A DNA stretch of 64,000 nt from Sphingomonas sp. KRR8 (GTDB lineage Bacteria; Pseudomonadota; Alphaproteobacteria; Sphingomonadales; Sphingomonadaceae), in NCBI RefSeq assembly GCF_023559245.1, contig NZ_CP097462.1, positions 2,810,801-2,874,800 of the forward strand, in the 5' to 3' direction. Position 1 is the first letter of the stretch. The number at the start of each line of letters is the position of its first letter. The notes under the pieces are model-generated. The model had not been told where the DNA came from and made no database searches. It worked only from the letters and a program-made list of their open reading frames with translations. The position numbers and the translations under genes were made by a program. Of the stretch, positions 52,058-61,873 are shown in pieces.

Positions 52058-54826
52058 GTGACATCCAACCTGAATCTGCGGCGCTTTGGCAGCGCGGCGA
52101 GCCCGCTGGCGCTTGGCGTCGCACTGGCGCTGGCCGCAAGCCCCGCCGCCGCGCAGGACGCGACGCCCACCATCACCGGTGCCGCCAGCCAGGACACTGC
52201 CGGCGCTCCGCCGCCCGCCGATGAAGGCTCGGTCATCGTGGTTCGCGGCTTCCGCGCCGCCCTTCAGTCCGCCACCGCCAAGAAGAAGCGGTCCGAGACC
52301 GTCGTGGAATCCGTCAGCGCCGAGGACATCGGCAAGCTGCCCGACAACTCCATCGGTGAGTCGATCGCCCGCCTGCCGGGCCTCGCCGCCCAGCGCAGCA
52401 ACGGCCGCGCCAACATCATCTCCATCCGCGGCTTTGGTCCGGACTTCTCGACCACCACCCTGAACGGGCGCGAGCAGACGACCACCAACGACAGCCGCGC
52501 CGTCGAATTTGACCAGTTCCCGTCGGAGATCCTCGCCGGCGTCGACGTCTACAAGACCGCGCAGGCCGATCACACGGCCGGTGGCCTTGTCGGTTCGATC
52601 GACCTTCGCACCATCCGCCCGCTCGACTACCGCAAGCCGGTGATCGCGGTCGGCGCGCGCGGTACCTATGTCGACCAGAAGGTCATCCCGACCGTCACCG
52701 ACAAGGGCTATCGGGTCTATGGCACCTTCGTTGACCAGTTCGCCCAGGACCGTCTCGGCGTGGCGCTGTCGGCGGCCTACTCGGACGAGCCTTACCAAAC
52801 CCACGACTGGAACGCCTGGGGGTATGGCGGTTACGGCGGCAACAACTATGGCATCAGCGGCGTCAAGACCTGGTCGGAAGCCTCGCGGCTGAAGCGCCTT
52901 GGTCTTAACGGCACGGTGCAGGCCAAGTTCACCGACAACCTCACCCTGACCGTCGACGGCTTCTACTCGCACTTCAACGAGAAGCTCGACCAGAAGGGCT
53001 TCGAGATGCCGATCCTGTGCTGCGGATCGACCGTCACCAGCTTCCAGTCGACGCCGCTTGGCGGCGGCGCGGCGGGCGCCGGCGGCCTCGTCACCTCGGC
53101 GACCTGGACAGGCCGTCCGCTCATCGAGAACTACGCCACCGACAACAAGAACAACACCTATGCGCTGGCCGGCAACCTCAAGTGGGACAATTTCCACGGC
53201 ACCCGCGCCTTCATCGACCTGAGCTGGTCGCGCACCGACCGTAATCAGGACCGGCTTGAGACTACCGCCGGTCTTGGCCGCAACCTGCCGACCACGGACC
53301 AGGCCGGCAACCCGCTACCCGTCTCCAGCTACGGCGGCACCTTCGGCTACACCGTCACCGACAATAACGCCCTTCTGTTCACCAGCAGCTTCAACGGCGC
53401 TAACCCCGCGCTGGTGCTGACCGACGTGGAGGGGTGGTCCGGAAGCCCGATCCAGGCCGGCTACGACAAGATCCGCCGCAGCCGCGACGACCTCAAGGAA
53501 GCACGCGCTGAGGTCGAACAGGACATCGGCGGCTTCGTCCGGTCGATCAAGGTCGGCGTCGATCACACCTATCGCAAGAAGAACCTGACGCAGCAGGAAG
53601 CGGTCTTGTCGCCGCCCAATGGCGCCAGCTCGATCGCTATCCCAAGCAACCTGCTGCTGACCCCGGTGCAGCTCGATCGCGGCTTTGGCCCGATCCTGTC
53701 CTACGATCCGCGCACGCTCGTGCCTGGCGGCATCCTGGTCTACAACGCCAACACTTTCGGCAACTCGCAGGCGTACAACATCAGCGAGAACGTCTGGTCG
53801 CCCTACGCCATGGCGAACTTCGACCATGACCTGGGCAACGGCAACACGCTGACCGGCAACCTGGGTGTTCAGGCGATCCACACCGGAATCACCTCGCAGG
53901 GCGCGATCAACCCGACCATCAAGAACAGCTTCTGGATGGTCCTGCCGAGCCTCAACCTAAACTTCCGTTCGGCCGATGGCTTGGTCGTGCGCTTCGCGGC
54001 GTCCGAGCAGATGATGCGTCCGCGCCTGCCTGACATGAACAACATCGTCGGTTTCAGCTACAATCCGGCCTACAACCCGCCGATCTACACCGGCGGCGGC
54101 GGCAACCCGCTGCTTCGCCCCTACAAGGCCGCTGCGGTTGACCTCTCGTTCGAGAAGTATTTCGCGACCAAGGGCTATGTCGCCCTGCAGCTCTATTACA
54201 AGCACCTGATCGACTACATCGATCCGAGCGCCAACGTCACCAACTTCGACTATTCGGGCTTCCCCAAGCCGCCGGGTCTGGTGCCGAGCTCGCCGATCGG
54301 CGTGTTCAGCGGCCCGGTGAACACCAAGGGTGGTCACATCGCGGGTGCGGAGCTGGCGGCGACCTTGCCGTTCGACGTCTTCACCCCGGCGCTGGAAGGC
54401 TTCGGCATCACCGGCGGCCTTGGTTATTCCAAGACCAAGGCGATGAACGCAGCTGGGCAGGAGCAGGCCATTCCGGGCTACTCGAAGTGGGTCGGCAGCC
54501 TTACCGCTTTCTATGAGCGGTACGGCTTCAACCTCCGCGGCTCGATGCGTTATCGCTCGAGCTTCCTGGGCGACTTCTCGCTGTTCAGCGGTGGCCTCGA
54601 TCGTCAGGCGGTGCTGGCGGAGACCGTCTATGACGCGCAGGTCGGCTATGACTTCCCGGCGAACTCGAGCCTGCACGGCCTTTCGCTCTATCTGCAGGGC
54701 CAGAACCTGACGGACGAGCGGCAGGCGACCCTGGCGCAAATCAACGGCCTTGCCGTTCCCAACGCCTGGCTCAAGTATCAGACCTACGGGCGCCGGTTCC
54801 TGGCCGGTTTCACGTACAAGTTCTGA
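52058..54826 (+). CDS. TonB-dependent receptor (maltodextrin/starch type)
   Basis: A 922-residue outer-membrane receptor. The GTG start follows GGAGGGGAAG. Signal peptide: residues 1-33 (LALGVALALAASPAAA). A TonB-box-like SVIVVRG is near residues 58-64. The plug has VSAEDIGKLPDNSIGESIAR, NIISIRGFGPDFSTTTLNG and GGLVGSIDLRTIRPL. A 22-strand barrel follows and ends in the aromatic F (GFTYKF). It belongs to the Xanthomonas/Caulobacter TonB receptor group to which MalA belongs; the locus content makes maltodextrin the likely ligand (inference). It heads the operon; a perfect hairpin follows the stop. Confidence 0.95.
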   Translation: MTSNLNLRRFGSAASPLALGVALALAASPAAAQDATPTITGAASQDTAGAPPPADEGSVIVVRGFRAALQSATAKKKRSETVVESVSAEDIGKLPDNSIGESIARLPGLAAQRSNGRANIISIRGFGPDFSTTTLNGREQTTTNDSRAVEFDQFPSEILAGVDVYKTAQADHTAGGLVGSIDLRTIRPLDYRKPVIAVGARGTYVDQKVIPTVTDKGYRVYGTFVDQFAQDRLGVALSAAYSDEPYQTHDWNAWGYGGYGGNNYGISGVKTWSEASRLKRLGLNGTVQAKFTDNLTLTVDGFYSHFNEKLDQKGFEMPILCCGSTVTSFQSTPLGGGAAGAGGLVTSATWTGRPLIENYATDNKNNTYALAGNLKWDNFHGTRAFIDLSWSRTDRNQDRLETTAGLGRNLPTTDQAGNPLPVSSYGGTFGYTVTDNNALLFTSSFNGANPALVLTDVEGWSGSPIQAGYDKIRRSRDDLKEARAEVEQDIGGFVRSIKVGVDHTYRKKNLTQQEAVLSPPNGASSIAIPSNLLLTPVQLDRGFGPILSYDPRTLVPGGILVYNANTFGNSQAYNISENVWSPYAMANFDHDLGNGNTLTGNLGVQAIHTGITSQGAINPTIKNSFWMVLPSLNLNFRSADGLVVRFAASEQMMRPRLPDMNNIVGFSYNPAYNPPIYTGGGGNPLLRPYKAAAVDLSFEKYFATKGYVALQLYYKHLIDYIDPSANVTNFDYSGFPKPPGLVPSSPIGVFSGPVNTKGGHIAGAELAATLPFDVFTPALEGFGITGGLGYSKTKAMNAAGQEQAIPGYSKWVGSLTAFYERYGFNLRGSMRYRSSFLGDFSLFSGGLDRQAVLAETVYDAQVGYDFPANSSLHGLSLYLQGQNLTDERQATLAQINGLAVPNAWLKYQTYGRRFLAGFTYKF

Positions 54827-54834
54827 TGGCTAAG

Positions 54835-54870
54835 CGACGGTCCCGGCCTATCCTCGGGCCGGGACCGTCG
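54835..54870 (+). promoter_or_regulatory. Perfect 14-bp intercistronic hairpin
   Basis: Arms CGACGGTCCCGGCC and its exact complement enclose an 8-base loop. It begins 8 bases after the receptor stop and ends 6 bases before the ribosome-binding site of the halogenase. There is no T-run. It may stabilise the upstream mRNA end, or partly terminate, so that receptor mRNA is more abundant than the downstream genes. Confidence 0.75.
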
Positions 54871-54889
54871 AACGCTGGAGGACTTGCCG

Positions 54890-56398
54890 GTGCGTAAACC
54901 TGCCGAGATCGTGATTGCCGGCGGGGGAACGGCCGGCTGGATGGCGGCCGCGACCTTCGCGCGCTTCCTTGGTGACGCCTGCTCGATCACGCTGGTCGAA
55001 TCCGACGCCATCGGTACGGTCGGGGTCGGCGAAGCCACCATTCCGCAGATCCACAATCTGTTGGTCGGCCTCGGTCTCGACCAGGCCGAGTTCGTTCGCG
55101 AAACCAACGCCTCCTTCAAGCTTGGGATCGAATTTGTCGGCTGGCGCGATCCGGCGCACAGCTACATTCATTCCTTCGGCTCCACCGGACGCGGCGTCGG
55201 CCTCATCCCCTTCCGACAGCTGTGGCTGCGCGGCAGGGCGCTTGGCCAAGTGGAGGACTTCGGCGCCTACAGCGCCAACGTGCAGGCCGCGCGCTCTGGC
55301 GGCTTCTCGCTATCGCAGGCTAACGACCGGGCCGAACCGCTCCCCTACGCCTACCATTTCGACGCCAGCCTGCTGGCCAAGCTGCTCCGCCGCTACGCCG
55401 AGGAACGCGGCGTCACCCGTGTCGAAGGCAAGATCGAAGAGGTCGTCCGTAACGGCGAGACCGGCGACATCAATGCCCTCCGCATCAGCGACGAGCGGAC
55501 CGTCCCGGGCGACCTGTTCATCGACTGCACCGGCTTCGTCAGCCTGCTGCTCGGCAAGTCGCTCGCGGTCGAGTTCGACGATTGGTCGCACTGGCTTCCC
55601 TGCGACAGCGCTCTGGCCGTGCCGTGCGAGAACGGCGCCACATTGCGTCCCTACACCCAGTCGATCGCGCGGCCTGCCGGCTGGCAATGGCGCATTCCGC
55701 TGCAGTCTCGTACCGGAAACGGCCACGTCTTCTGCTCCGCCTTCATGGGCCAGGACGACGCCGCCGACCTCCTGCTCGCCAACCTCGAGGGCAAGGCGCT
55801 CGGCGACCCGCGCCCGATCCGCTTCACGACCGGGCACCGCCGCCAGCCATGGGCGCACAATTGTGTCGCGCTCGGCCTCTCCGCCGGCTTCATGGAGCCG
55901 CTGGAGTCCACCAGTATCCACCTCGTCCAGTCAGGCCTTGGCCGCCTGCTCAACCTGCTTCCGAACGACTTTTCCGACCTTGCTACCCCGCGCGCCATGT
56001 TCAACCGCCTGACCAACGTCGAGTGGCAGCAGATCCGCGATTTCCTCGTCCTCCATTATGTCGCCAACGGACGCCACGGAGAGCCCTTCTGGGATCACTG
56101 CCGAGCGATGGCCATCCCGGACTCGCTGGCCGAGAAGATCGCGCTGTTCCGCCAGTCCGGCCTGGTCATGCGCGAAGCCGACGACCTCTTCCTTGACGAC
56201 AGTTGGGGCCAGGTGATGCTGGGGCAGGGCATCGAACCGTCGGGCTGGTCCCCGCTCGCCGATAACGTGCCCGGCGAGGATATCGGCCCCTTTCTCGGCA
56301 GCATCGCCAAGTCGGCTCGGGTCAAGGCGCAAGCCCTTCCGCCGCACGGCGCTTTCATCAAGGCGATGCTCGGCACCACATCGGAGACGACCTCTTGA
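54890..56398 (+). CDS. Flavin-dependent tryptophan halogenase-like protein (copy B)
   Basis: A 502-residue family member. GTG 54890 is chosen because GGAGG lies 8 bases upstream; the TTG at 54884 is only 2 bases from it. Motifs: [10 protein letters not shown] at 11-20, FKLGIEF with the key lysine K77, GWQWRIP at 264-270 and the catalytic glutamate E339 in EPLESTSIH. All catalytic residues of PrnA/RebH-type enzymes are kept. It is clearly the sister of copy A at 1402-2907 (same motifs, same length). It is the first gene after the TonB receptor and overlaps the amylase start. Substrate unknown; co-expression with starch import suggests a function tied to the receptor or its cargo. Confidence 0.92.
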   Translation: MRKPAEIVIAGGGTAGWMAAATFARFLGDACSITLVESDAIGTVGVGEATIPQIHNLLVGLGLDQAEFVRETNASFKLGIEFVGWRDPAHSYIHSFGSTGRGVGLIPFRQLWLRGRALGQVEDFGAYSANVQAARSGGFSLSQANDRAEPLPYAYHFDASLLAKLLRRYAEERGVTRVEGKIEEVVRNGETGDINALRISDERTVPGDLFIDCTGFVSLLLGKSLAVEFDDWSHWLPCDSALAVPCENGATLRPYTQSIARPAGWQWRIPLQSRTGNGHVFCSAFMGQDDAADLLLANLEGKALGDPRPIRFTTGHRRQPWAHNCVALGLSAGFMEPLESTSIHLVQSGLGRLLNLLPNDFSDLATPRAMFNRLTNVEWQQIRDFLVLHYVANGRHGEPFWDHCRAMAIPDSLAEKIALFRQSGLVMREADDLFLDDSWGQVMLGQGIEPSGWSPLADNVPGEDIGPFLGSIAKSARVKAQALPPHGAFIKAMLGTTSETTS

Positions 56399-58215
56399 TC
56401 CTTCGCGCGCTTCTTGCCGCCGCCGCCGCTCTCCTCGCCACGGGTGTCCAGGCGGCACAGCCTGCCGCGCCCGCCGCCGCCGACTATCGCGCGCGGCTGC
56501 CGCAGGATGAGATCATCTATTTCCTGCTGCCCGACCGGTTCGACAACGCCGATCCGCGGAACGACCGTGGCGGGCTCAAGGGCGACCGCCTGCACACCGG
56601 CTTCGACCCGTCCGCCAAGGGCTTTTACGAAGGCGGGGACCTCAAGGGATTGATCCGGCGGCTCGACTACATAAAGGGCATGGGCGTCACCGCCATCTGG
56701 GTCGGCCCGATCTTCCAGAACAAGCCAGTGCAGGGCGGTCCCGGCCAGGAGAGCGCGGGCTATCACGGTTACTGGATCACTGACTTCACCCGGGTCGACC
56801 CGCACCTCGGTACCAATCAGGACTTCGCCGAGCTGGTCGCCGCCGCTCACGCACGGGGCATGAAGGTCTACATGGACATCATCGCCAACCACACGGCGGA
56901 CGTGATCCAGTTCAAGGAATGCCAGGGCAAGCAGGAATGCCCGTACCGAAGCGTCGCTGACTTTCCATACCAGCGCCGCGGCGGACCTTCCGGTGCCGCC
57001 ATCAATTCCGGTTTCGCTGGCACAGAGGACGGCAGCGCCGCCAATTTTGCGCGCCTGACCGACCCCAACTACGCCTACACGGTCGAAGTCCCCGCCGCCG
57101 AGAAGAACGTCAAGGTTCCGGCCTGGCTGAACGACCCCATCTACTATCACAATCGCGGCAATTCGACCTTCACCGGCGAGTCCTCGCGGCTTGGCGATTT
57201 CGTCGGGCTCGACGACCTGATGACCGAGCACCCGCGCGTGGTCGCCGGGTTCATCGACATCTATGGCGCGTGGATCGACCGCTATGACATCGACGGGTTC
57301 CGCATCGACACCGCCCGCCATGTGAATCCGGAGTTCTGGCGGCAGTTCGTGCCGGCCATGATTGCCCGCGCGAAGGCCCGTGGCATTCCCAACTTTCACA
57401 TCTTCGGCGAAGTGGCCGACGACCGTGGCGAGCCCGGGCGCCTCGCCCGCTACACCCGCGACGACAAGCTCCCCGCCGTGCTCGATTTCGCATTCGGGGT
57501 GACAGCGGTGAAGACCCTCTCCGGAGCCGCCGGGACCGAGGCCTGGCGCGACTTCTTCGCGGAAGACATCCTCTACGACGGCGGCCCCGTCAGCGCGCAG
57601 CAATTGCCGACCTTCATCGGCAATCACGATGCCGGCCGCTTCGCCATGTTCATCAAGCGCGCCCTGCCGCAGGCAAGCGACGCCGAGCTGCTCAAGCGCG
57701 TGATGCTGGGCCACGTCCTGATGCTCACCGCCCGCGGCGTTCCGACCATCTACTACGGCGATGAACAGGGCTTTGTCGGCAAGGGCGGCGACCAGGACTC
57801 ACGCCAGCCGCTGTTCGCCTCCAAGGTCGCGACCTACAATGAGGACAAGCTGCTCGGCTCGAACCGCAGCACCGCACAGGAGAACTTCCTGCCGGATCAC
57901 CCGCTCTATCGCCTGATCGCGCAGCTCAGCGCCATCCGCACCTCGGAGCCGGCGCTGCGCCGGGGCGTCACCGTCGTTCGCGCGACCGAGGACAAGCCCG
58001 GCCTGCTCGCTTTCTCGCGCGTGGCGGGCAACGACGAGGTGCTCGTCCTCGTCAACACTGCGAACCAGCCGATCACCCGGAATGTCGCGCTTGATACCGC
58101 CACGCGCGGCTTCACTAAGCTCGCCGGCGAGTGCCCCGCTGCCGTCCAGGCGCCGGGCAGCGCGCGCATCACCCTGCCGGCGCTCGGCTTTGCGATCTGC
58201 CATGCGAACCGCTGA
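56395..58215 (+). CDS. GH13 alpha-amylase / cyclomaltodextrinase-like, secreted
   Basis: A 606-residue family 13 enzyme. It starts at a TTG overlapping the halogenase stop (TTGA) with GGAG upstream. Signal peptide LRALLAAAAALLATGVQA. Conserved regions: DIIANHT, GFRIDTARH with nucleophile D305, FGEVADD with acid/base E339, and FIGNHD with D412. A C-terminal beta domain ends at FAICHANR. It is predicted to cut maltodextrin or starch in the periplasm. The weak TTG start suggests lower synthesis than the receptor. Confidence 0.92.
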   Translation: MILRALLAAAAALLATGVQAAQPAAPAAADYRARLPQDEIIYFLLPDRFDNADPRNDRGGLKGDRLHTGFDPSAKGFYEGGDLKGLIRRLDYIKGMGVTAIWVGPIFQNKPVQGGPGQESAGYHGYWITDFTRVDPHLGTNQDFAELVAAAHARGMKVYMDIIANHTADVIQFKECQGKQECPYRSVADFPYQRRGGPSGAAINSGFAGTEDGSAANFARLTDPNYAYTVEVPAAEKNVKVPAWLNDPIYYHNRGNSTFTGESSRLGDFVGLDDLMTEHPRVVAGFIDIYGAWIDRYDIDGFRIDTARHVNPEFWRQFVPAMIARAKARGIPNFHIFGEVADDRGEPGRLARYTRDDKLPAVLDFAFGVTAVKTLSGAAGTEAWRDFFAEDILYDGGPVSAQQLPTFIGNHDAGRFAMFIKRALPQASDAELLKRVMLGHVLMLTARGVPTIYYGDEQGFVGKGGDQDSRQPLFASKVATYNEDKLLGSNRSTAQENFLPDHPLYRLIAQLSAIRTSEPALRRGVTVVRATEDKPGLLAFSRVAGNDEVLVLVNTANQPITRNVALDTATRGFTKLAGECPAAVQAPGSARITLPALGFAICHANR

Positions 58216-59821
58216 CCTCGCCGCGCCCAAGGTGGCGACAAAGGCTGCCGAGCCTTGGTGGAAGGGCGCGTCCATCTATCAGATCTACCCGCGCAGCTTC
58301 GCCGATACGAACGGCGACGGGGTAGGGGACTTGAAGGGCATCACCGCCCACCTCGACCATGTCGCCAGCCTCGGCGTCGACTGCATCTGGATTTCGCCCT
58401 TCTTCACCTCGCCGATGAAGGACTATGGCTATGACGTCGCCGATTACCGCGCCGTCGATCCGCTGTTCGGAAGTCTCGCCGACTTCGACGCACTGCTTGC
58501 CCGGGCGCACCAGCTGGGCCTGAAGGTCATCATCGACCAGGTCTATTCGCACAGCAGCGACGAGCATCCCTGGTTCCGGGAAAGCCGCTCCAGCCGCACC
58601 AATCCCAAGGCCGACTGGTACGTCTGGGCCGATGCCAAGGCCGATGGCTCGCCCCCCAACAACTGGCAGTCGGTGTTCGGCGGACCATCGTGGACCTGGG
58701 ATGCTCGTCGCGAGCAATATTATCACCACAGCTTCCTCAAGGAGCAGCCGCAGCTCAATTGCCACCTGCCGGAGGTTCAGCAGGCGTTGCTGGACGTCAC
58801 CCGCTTCTGGCTCGACCGCGGCGTCGACGGCTTCCGCTTCGACGCGATCAACTTCGCGATGCACGACCCGGCGCTCACCGATAATCCGCCGGTTCCCAAT
58901 CCGGCCAAGCGCACTCGTCCGTTCGATTTCCAGCAGCACATCCACAACCAGTCGCACCCGGCGCTGATCGGCTTCATCGAGCGGCTGCGCGACCTGATCG
59001 ACAGCTATGGCGACCGCTTCGCCCTGGCGGAGGTTGGCGGCGAGCGCGCCGCGGCGGAGATGCACGAATATACCGTCGGCGATGACCGGCTGCACAGTGC
59101 CTACGGGTTCGACTTCCTCTACGCCCCCGCGCTCACTCCCGGCCTCGTCGCCGCCACGGCCGCCGCCTGGCCGGCCGCGCCCGACACGGGCTGGCCCAGC
59201 TGGGCCTTCGAGAACCACGACGCGCCTCGCGCCGTGTCGCGCTGGGTCGCACCCGACCACCGCGACCAGTTCACGCGGCTGAAGATGCTGCTGCTCGCCT
59301 CCCTGCGCGGCACCATCATCCTCTACCAGGGGGAGGAGCTTGGCCTGACCCAGGTCGACGTCCCGTTTGAGCGGCTGCGCGATCCCGAAGCGATCGCCAA
59401 CTGGCCGCAGACACTCAGCCGGGACGGCGCGCGCACGCCCATGCCGTGGCGGGCCGAAGCGAATGACGCGAATGGCTTCTCGACTGGCGAGCCCTGGCTT
59501 CCGCTCGGTCCCGACCATGCCGGGCTTGCGGTTGACCGGCAGAACGGCGATCCCGCCAGCATGCTCGCCTTCACCCGCAGTGTTCTCGCGCTCCGCAACG
59601 GTTCGCCCGCGCTGCGCTGGGGTGAGTTCGTGCCCATCACCGCCGACGATCGAACCTTGTGTTTCGAGCGGGTCCACGACGGCCAGCGTCTCCGCTGCAC
59701 CTTCAACCTGTCGCCGGACGAGGTCCCGCTCCGCCGCCACGATGGCGCGATGATCGAAACCGGCCCGGTGCTGGCCGACGCGCTCGGCCCATACGCCGCC
59801 CTGATCGAGGAAATCCGATGA
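58202..59821 (+). CDS. GH13 alpha-glucosidase (oligo-1,6/maltase type)
   Basis: A 539-residue family 13 enzyme without signal peptide, so cytoplasmic. It begins WWKGASIYQIYPRSF, typical of subfamily 23-type alpha-glucosidases. Catalytic residues: D214 in GFRFDAINF, E277 in LAEVGGE and D340 in FENHDAP. It overlaps the amylase end by 14 bases and its stop overlaps the next start (ATGA). It probably hydrolyses imported maltose to glucose. Confidence 0.93.
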   Translation: MRTADLAAPKVATKAAEPWWKGASIYQIYPRSFADTNGDGVGDLKGITAHLDHVASLGVDCIWISPFFTSPMKDYGYDVADYRAVDPLFGSLADFDALLARAHQLGLKVIIDQVYSHSSDEHPWFRESRSSRTNPKADWYVWADAKADGSPPNNWQSVFGGPSWTWDARREQYYHHSFLKEQPQLNCHLPEVQQALLDVTRFWLDRGVDGFRFDAINFAMHDPALTDNPPVPNPAKRTRPFDFQQHIHNQSHPALIGFIERLRDLIDSYGDRFALAEVGGERAAAEMHEYTVGDDRLHSAYGFDFLYAPALTPGLVAATAAAWPAAPDTGWPSWAFENHDAPRAVSRWVAPDHRDQFTRLKMLLLASLRGTIILYQGEELGLTQVDVPFERLRDPEAIANWPQTLSRDGARTPMPWRAEANDANGFSTGEPWLPLGPDHAGLAVDRQNGDPASMLAFTRSVLALRNGSPALRWGEFVPITADDRTLCFERVHDGQRLRCTFNLSPDEVPLRRHDGAMIETGPVLADALGPYAALIEEIR

Positions 59822-61873
59822 AGTCTTGGCTGGCGCTGGTTGCGCTCCTGTTCGCCGTTCCCGCTGCCGCGCAAGTTGCGCAGGATCACGTCGTGAACGC
59901 CTCCGTTGCCGAGGCAAGCTCGCCCGACGGCCGCATCAAGCTCCAGCTGGTGCTCAACGGCGAAGGCCGGATCGGATACCAGGTCACCCGCGGCGACCAG
60001 CCGGTGATCACCGAAAGTCACCTCGGTTTCCTCGTCGCTGACGCGCCGCAGATGCTGCGCAACTTCACCTTCGTCTCCGCCGAAAAGGGCAGCAAGGACG
60101 AGAGCTGGCAGCAGCCGTGGGGCGAATGGCGCACCGTCCGCGACCATCACAACGAACTGGCCGCCACCTTCCAGGAGAAGGACAAGCTCCGCCGCCTCCT
60201 CCGCGTCCGTGTTCGCCTGTTCAACGACGCGGTTGCCTTCCGCTATGAGCTGCCGAGCCAGCCCAATCTCAAGACCGCGCGTATCACCGAAGAGCTGACC
60301 CAGTTCCACATCGCCGAACCGGGCGATGCCTGGTGGTCCCCGGCGTTTGAAAGCAACCGCGAGGAACAGCTCTACAACCACACGCCCATCGACGGCATCG
60401 GTCAGGCGCAGACGCCCTTCACCATGGTGACGAAGAGCGGCCTTCACCTCGCCATCCACGAAGCGGCGCTGATCGACTATGCGGGAATGAACATTGGCCG
60501 GGTTCAGGGCCGGCAGCTCAAGGCGATGCTCACCCCCTCGTCGAGCGGCCCCGCCGTGGTCCGCGACACGCCGTTCGAGACTCCGTGGCGGGTAATCCTG
60601 ATCACCGCCGACGCGCCCTCGCTCTACGCCGCCAATGCCGAATTCCTGAACCTGAACGAGCCCAATAAGCTGGGCGACGTCAGCTGGGTCAAACCCCGCA
60701 AGTACATGGGCATCTGGTGGGGGATGCATGTTGATCACCAGACCTGGGCTACCGGCCCCAAGCATGGCGCAACCACGGCCTACGCCAAGAAGATGATCGA
60801 CGTTGCCGCGGCCAACGGCTTCACCGGCCTGCTGGTCGAAGGCTGGAACGAGGGCTGGGATGGCGACTGGTTCGCCACCGGCGGCGACTTCCGCTTCGCC
60901 GAGCCGACCGCCGACTTCGATATTGCAGAGGTCAGCCGCTACGGTCTCGCCAAGGGCGTTCACCTCATCGGCCATCACGAAACCAGTGCCAACATCGCCA
61001 ATTACGAGGCGCAGCTTCCCCGCCGCCCTCGACTTCGCCAAGCGTTATGGCGAGGATACGGTGAAGACCGGCTATGTCGCGGACGCCGGCGGCGTTCAGG
61101 CGCGGCTGCCCGATGGGCGGATCAGCTTCGAATGGCACGAAGGCCAGATCATGAGCCGCCATCACCTGCTGGTCGTCACCGAAGCCGCCAAGCGCCACAT
61201 CGCCATCGACGCGCATGAGCCGATCAAGGACACGGGCCTTCGCCGGACCTACCCCAATTGGGTCAGTCGCGAAGGCCAGCGCGGGATGGAATATAACGCC
61301 TGGGGGGTGCCCAAGAACCCGCCCAGCTACGACACGGCGATGATCTTCACCCGCATGCTCGGCGGGCCGTTCGATTTCACGCCAGGCATCCTCAGCCTCA
61401 AGGGCAAGGGCGACACCGCCATTCCATCCACGCTCGCCCGCCAGCTGGCTTATTATGTGGTGATCGCCTCGCCCGTTCAGATGGCCGCCGACCTGCCAGA
61501 GAATTACCAGGCCAACCCCGGCCCCTTCCAGTTCATCAAGGACGTGGCGGTCGACTGGGACGACACCCGCATGATCGATGGCAAGGTCGGCGAATATGCC
61601 GTCTTCGCGCGGAAAGAGCGGGGCCAGCCGACTTGGTTCATGGGCGGCATCACCGACGAGACGGAGCGTCGCCTCACCCTTCCGCTCTCCTTCCTCGAGG
61701 CGGGCAAGAAGTATCGCGCCGAGATCTATCGCGACGGCGATGCCGCCGACTTCCGCACCAATCCAAGGGAAATCGTCATCGAACGCCGCACCGTCACCGC
61801 CGCCGACACCATGCCGATCCGTATCGCTCCGGGCGGCGGCTTCGCGATCCGCTTCGTGAGGCTCGGCCGATGA
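59818..61873 (+). pseudogene. GH97 alpha-glucosidase (SusB-like), frameshifted
   Basis: From ATG 59818 (overlapping the previous stop) the protein has a signal peptide (WLALVALLFAVPAAA) and the GH97 N-terminal sandwich, then the barrel with EGWNEGWDGDW and GHHETSANI. At about 61018-61021 a run of four C's shifts the frame: the sequence NYEAQLP continues correctly as AALDFAKRYG only in the next frame, which runs intact to 61873 with DAHEPIKDTGLRRTYPN and EYNAWGVP. Without one C the gene would be about 684 residues, normal for SusB. The acidic AHEP form suggests the inverting type. Either a true mutation or a sequence error; unmutated it would be the fourth starch enzyme here. Confidence 0.85.
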
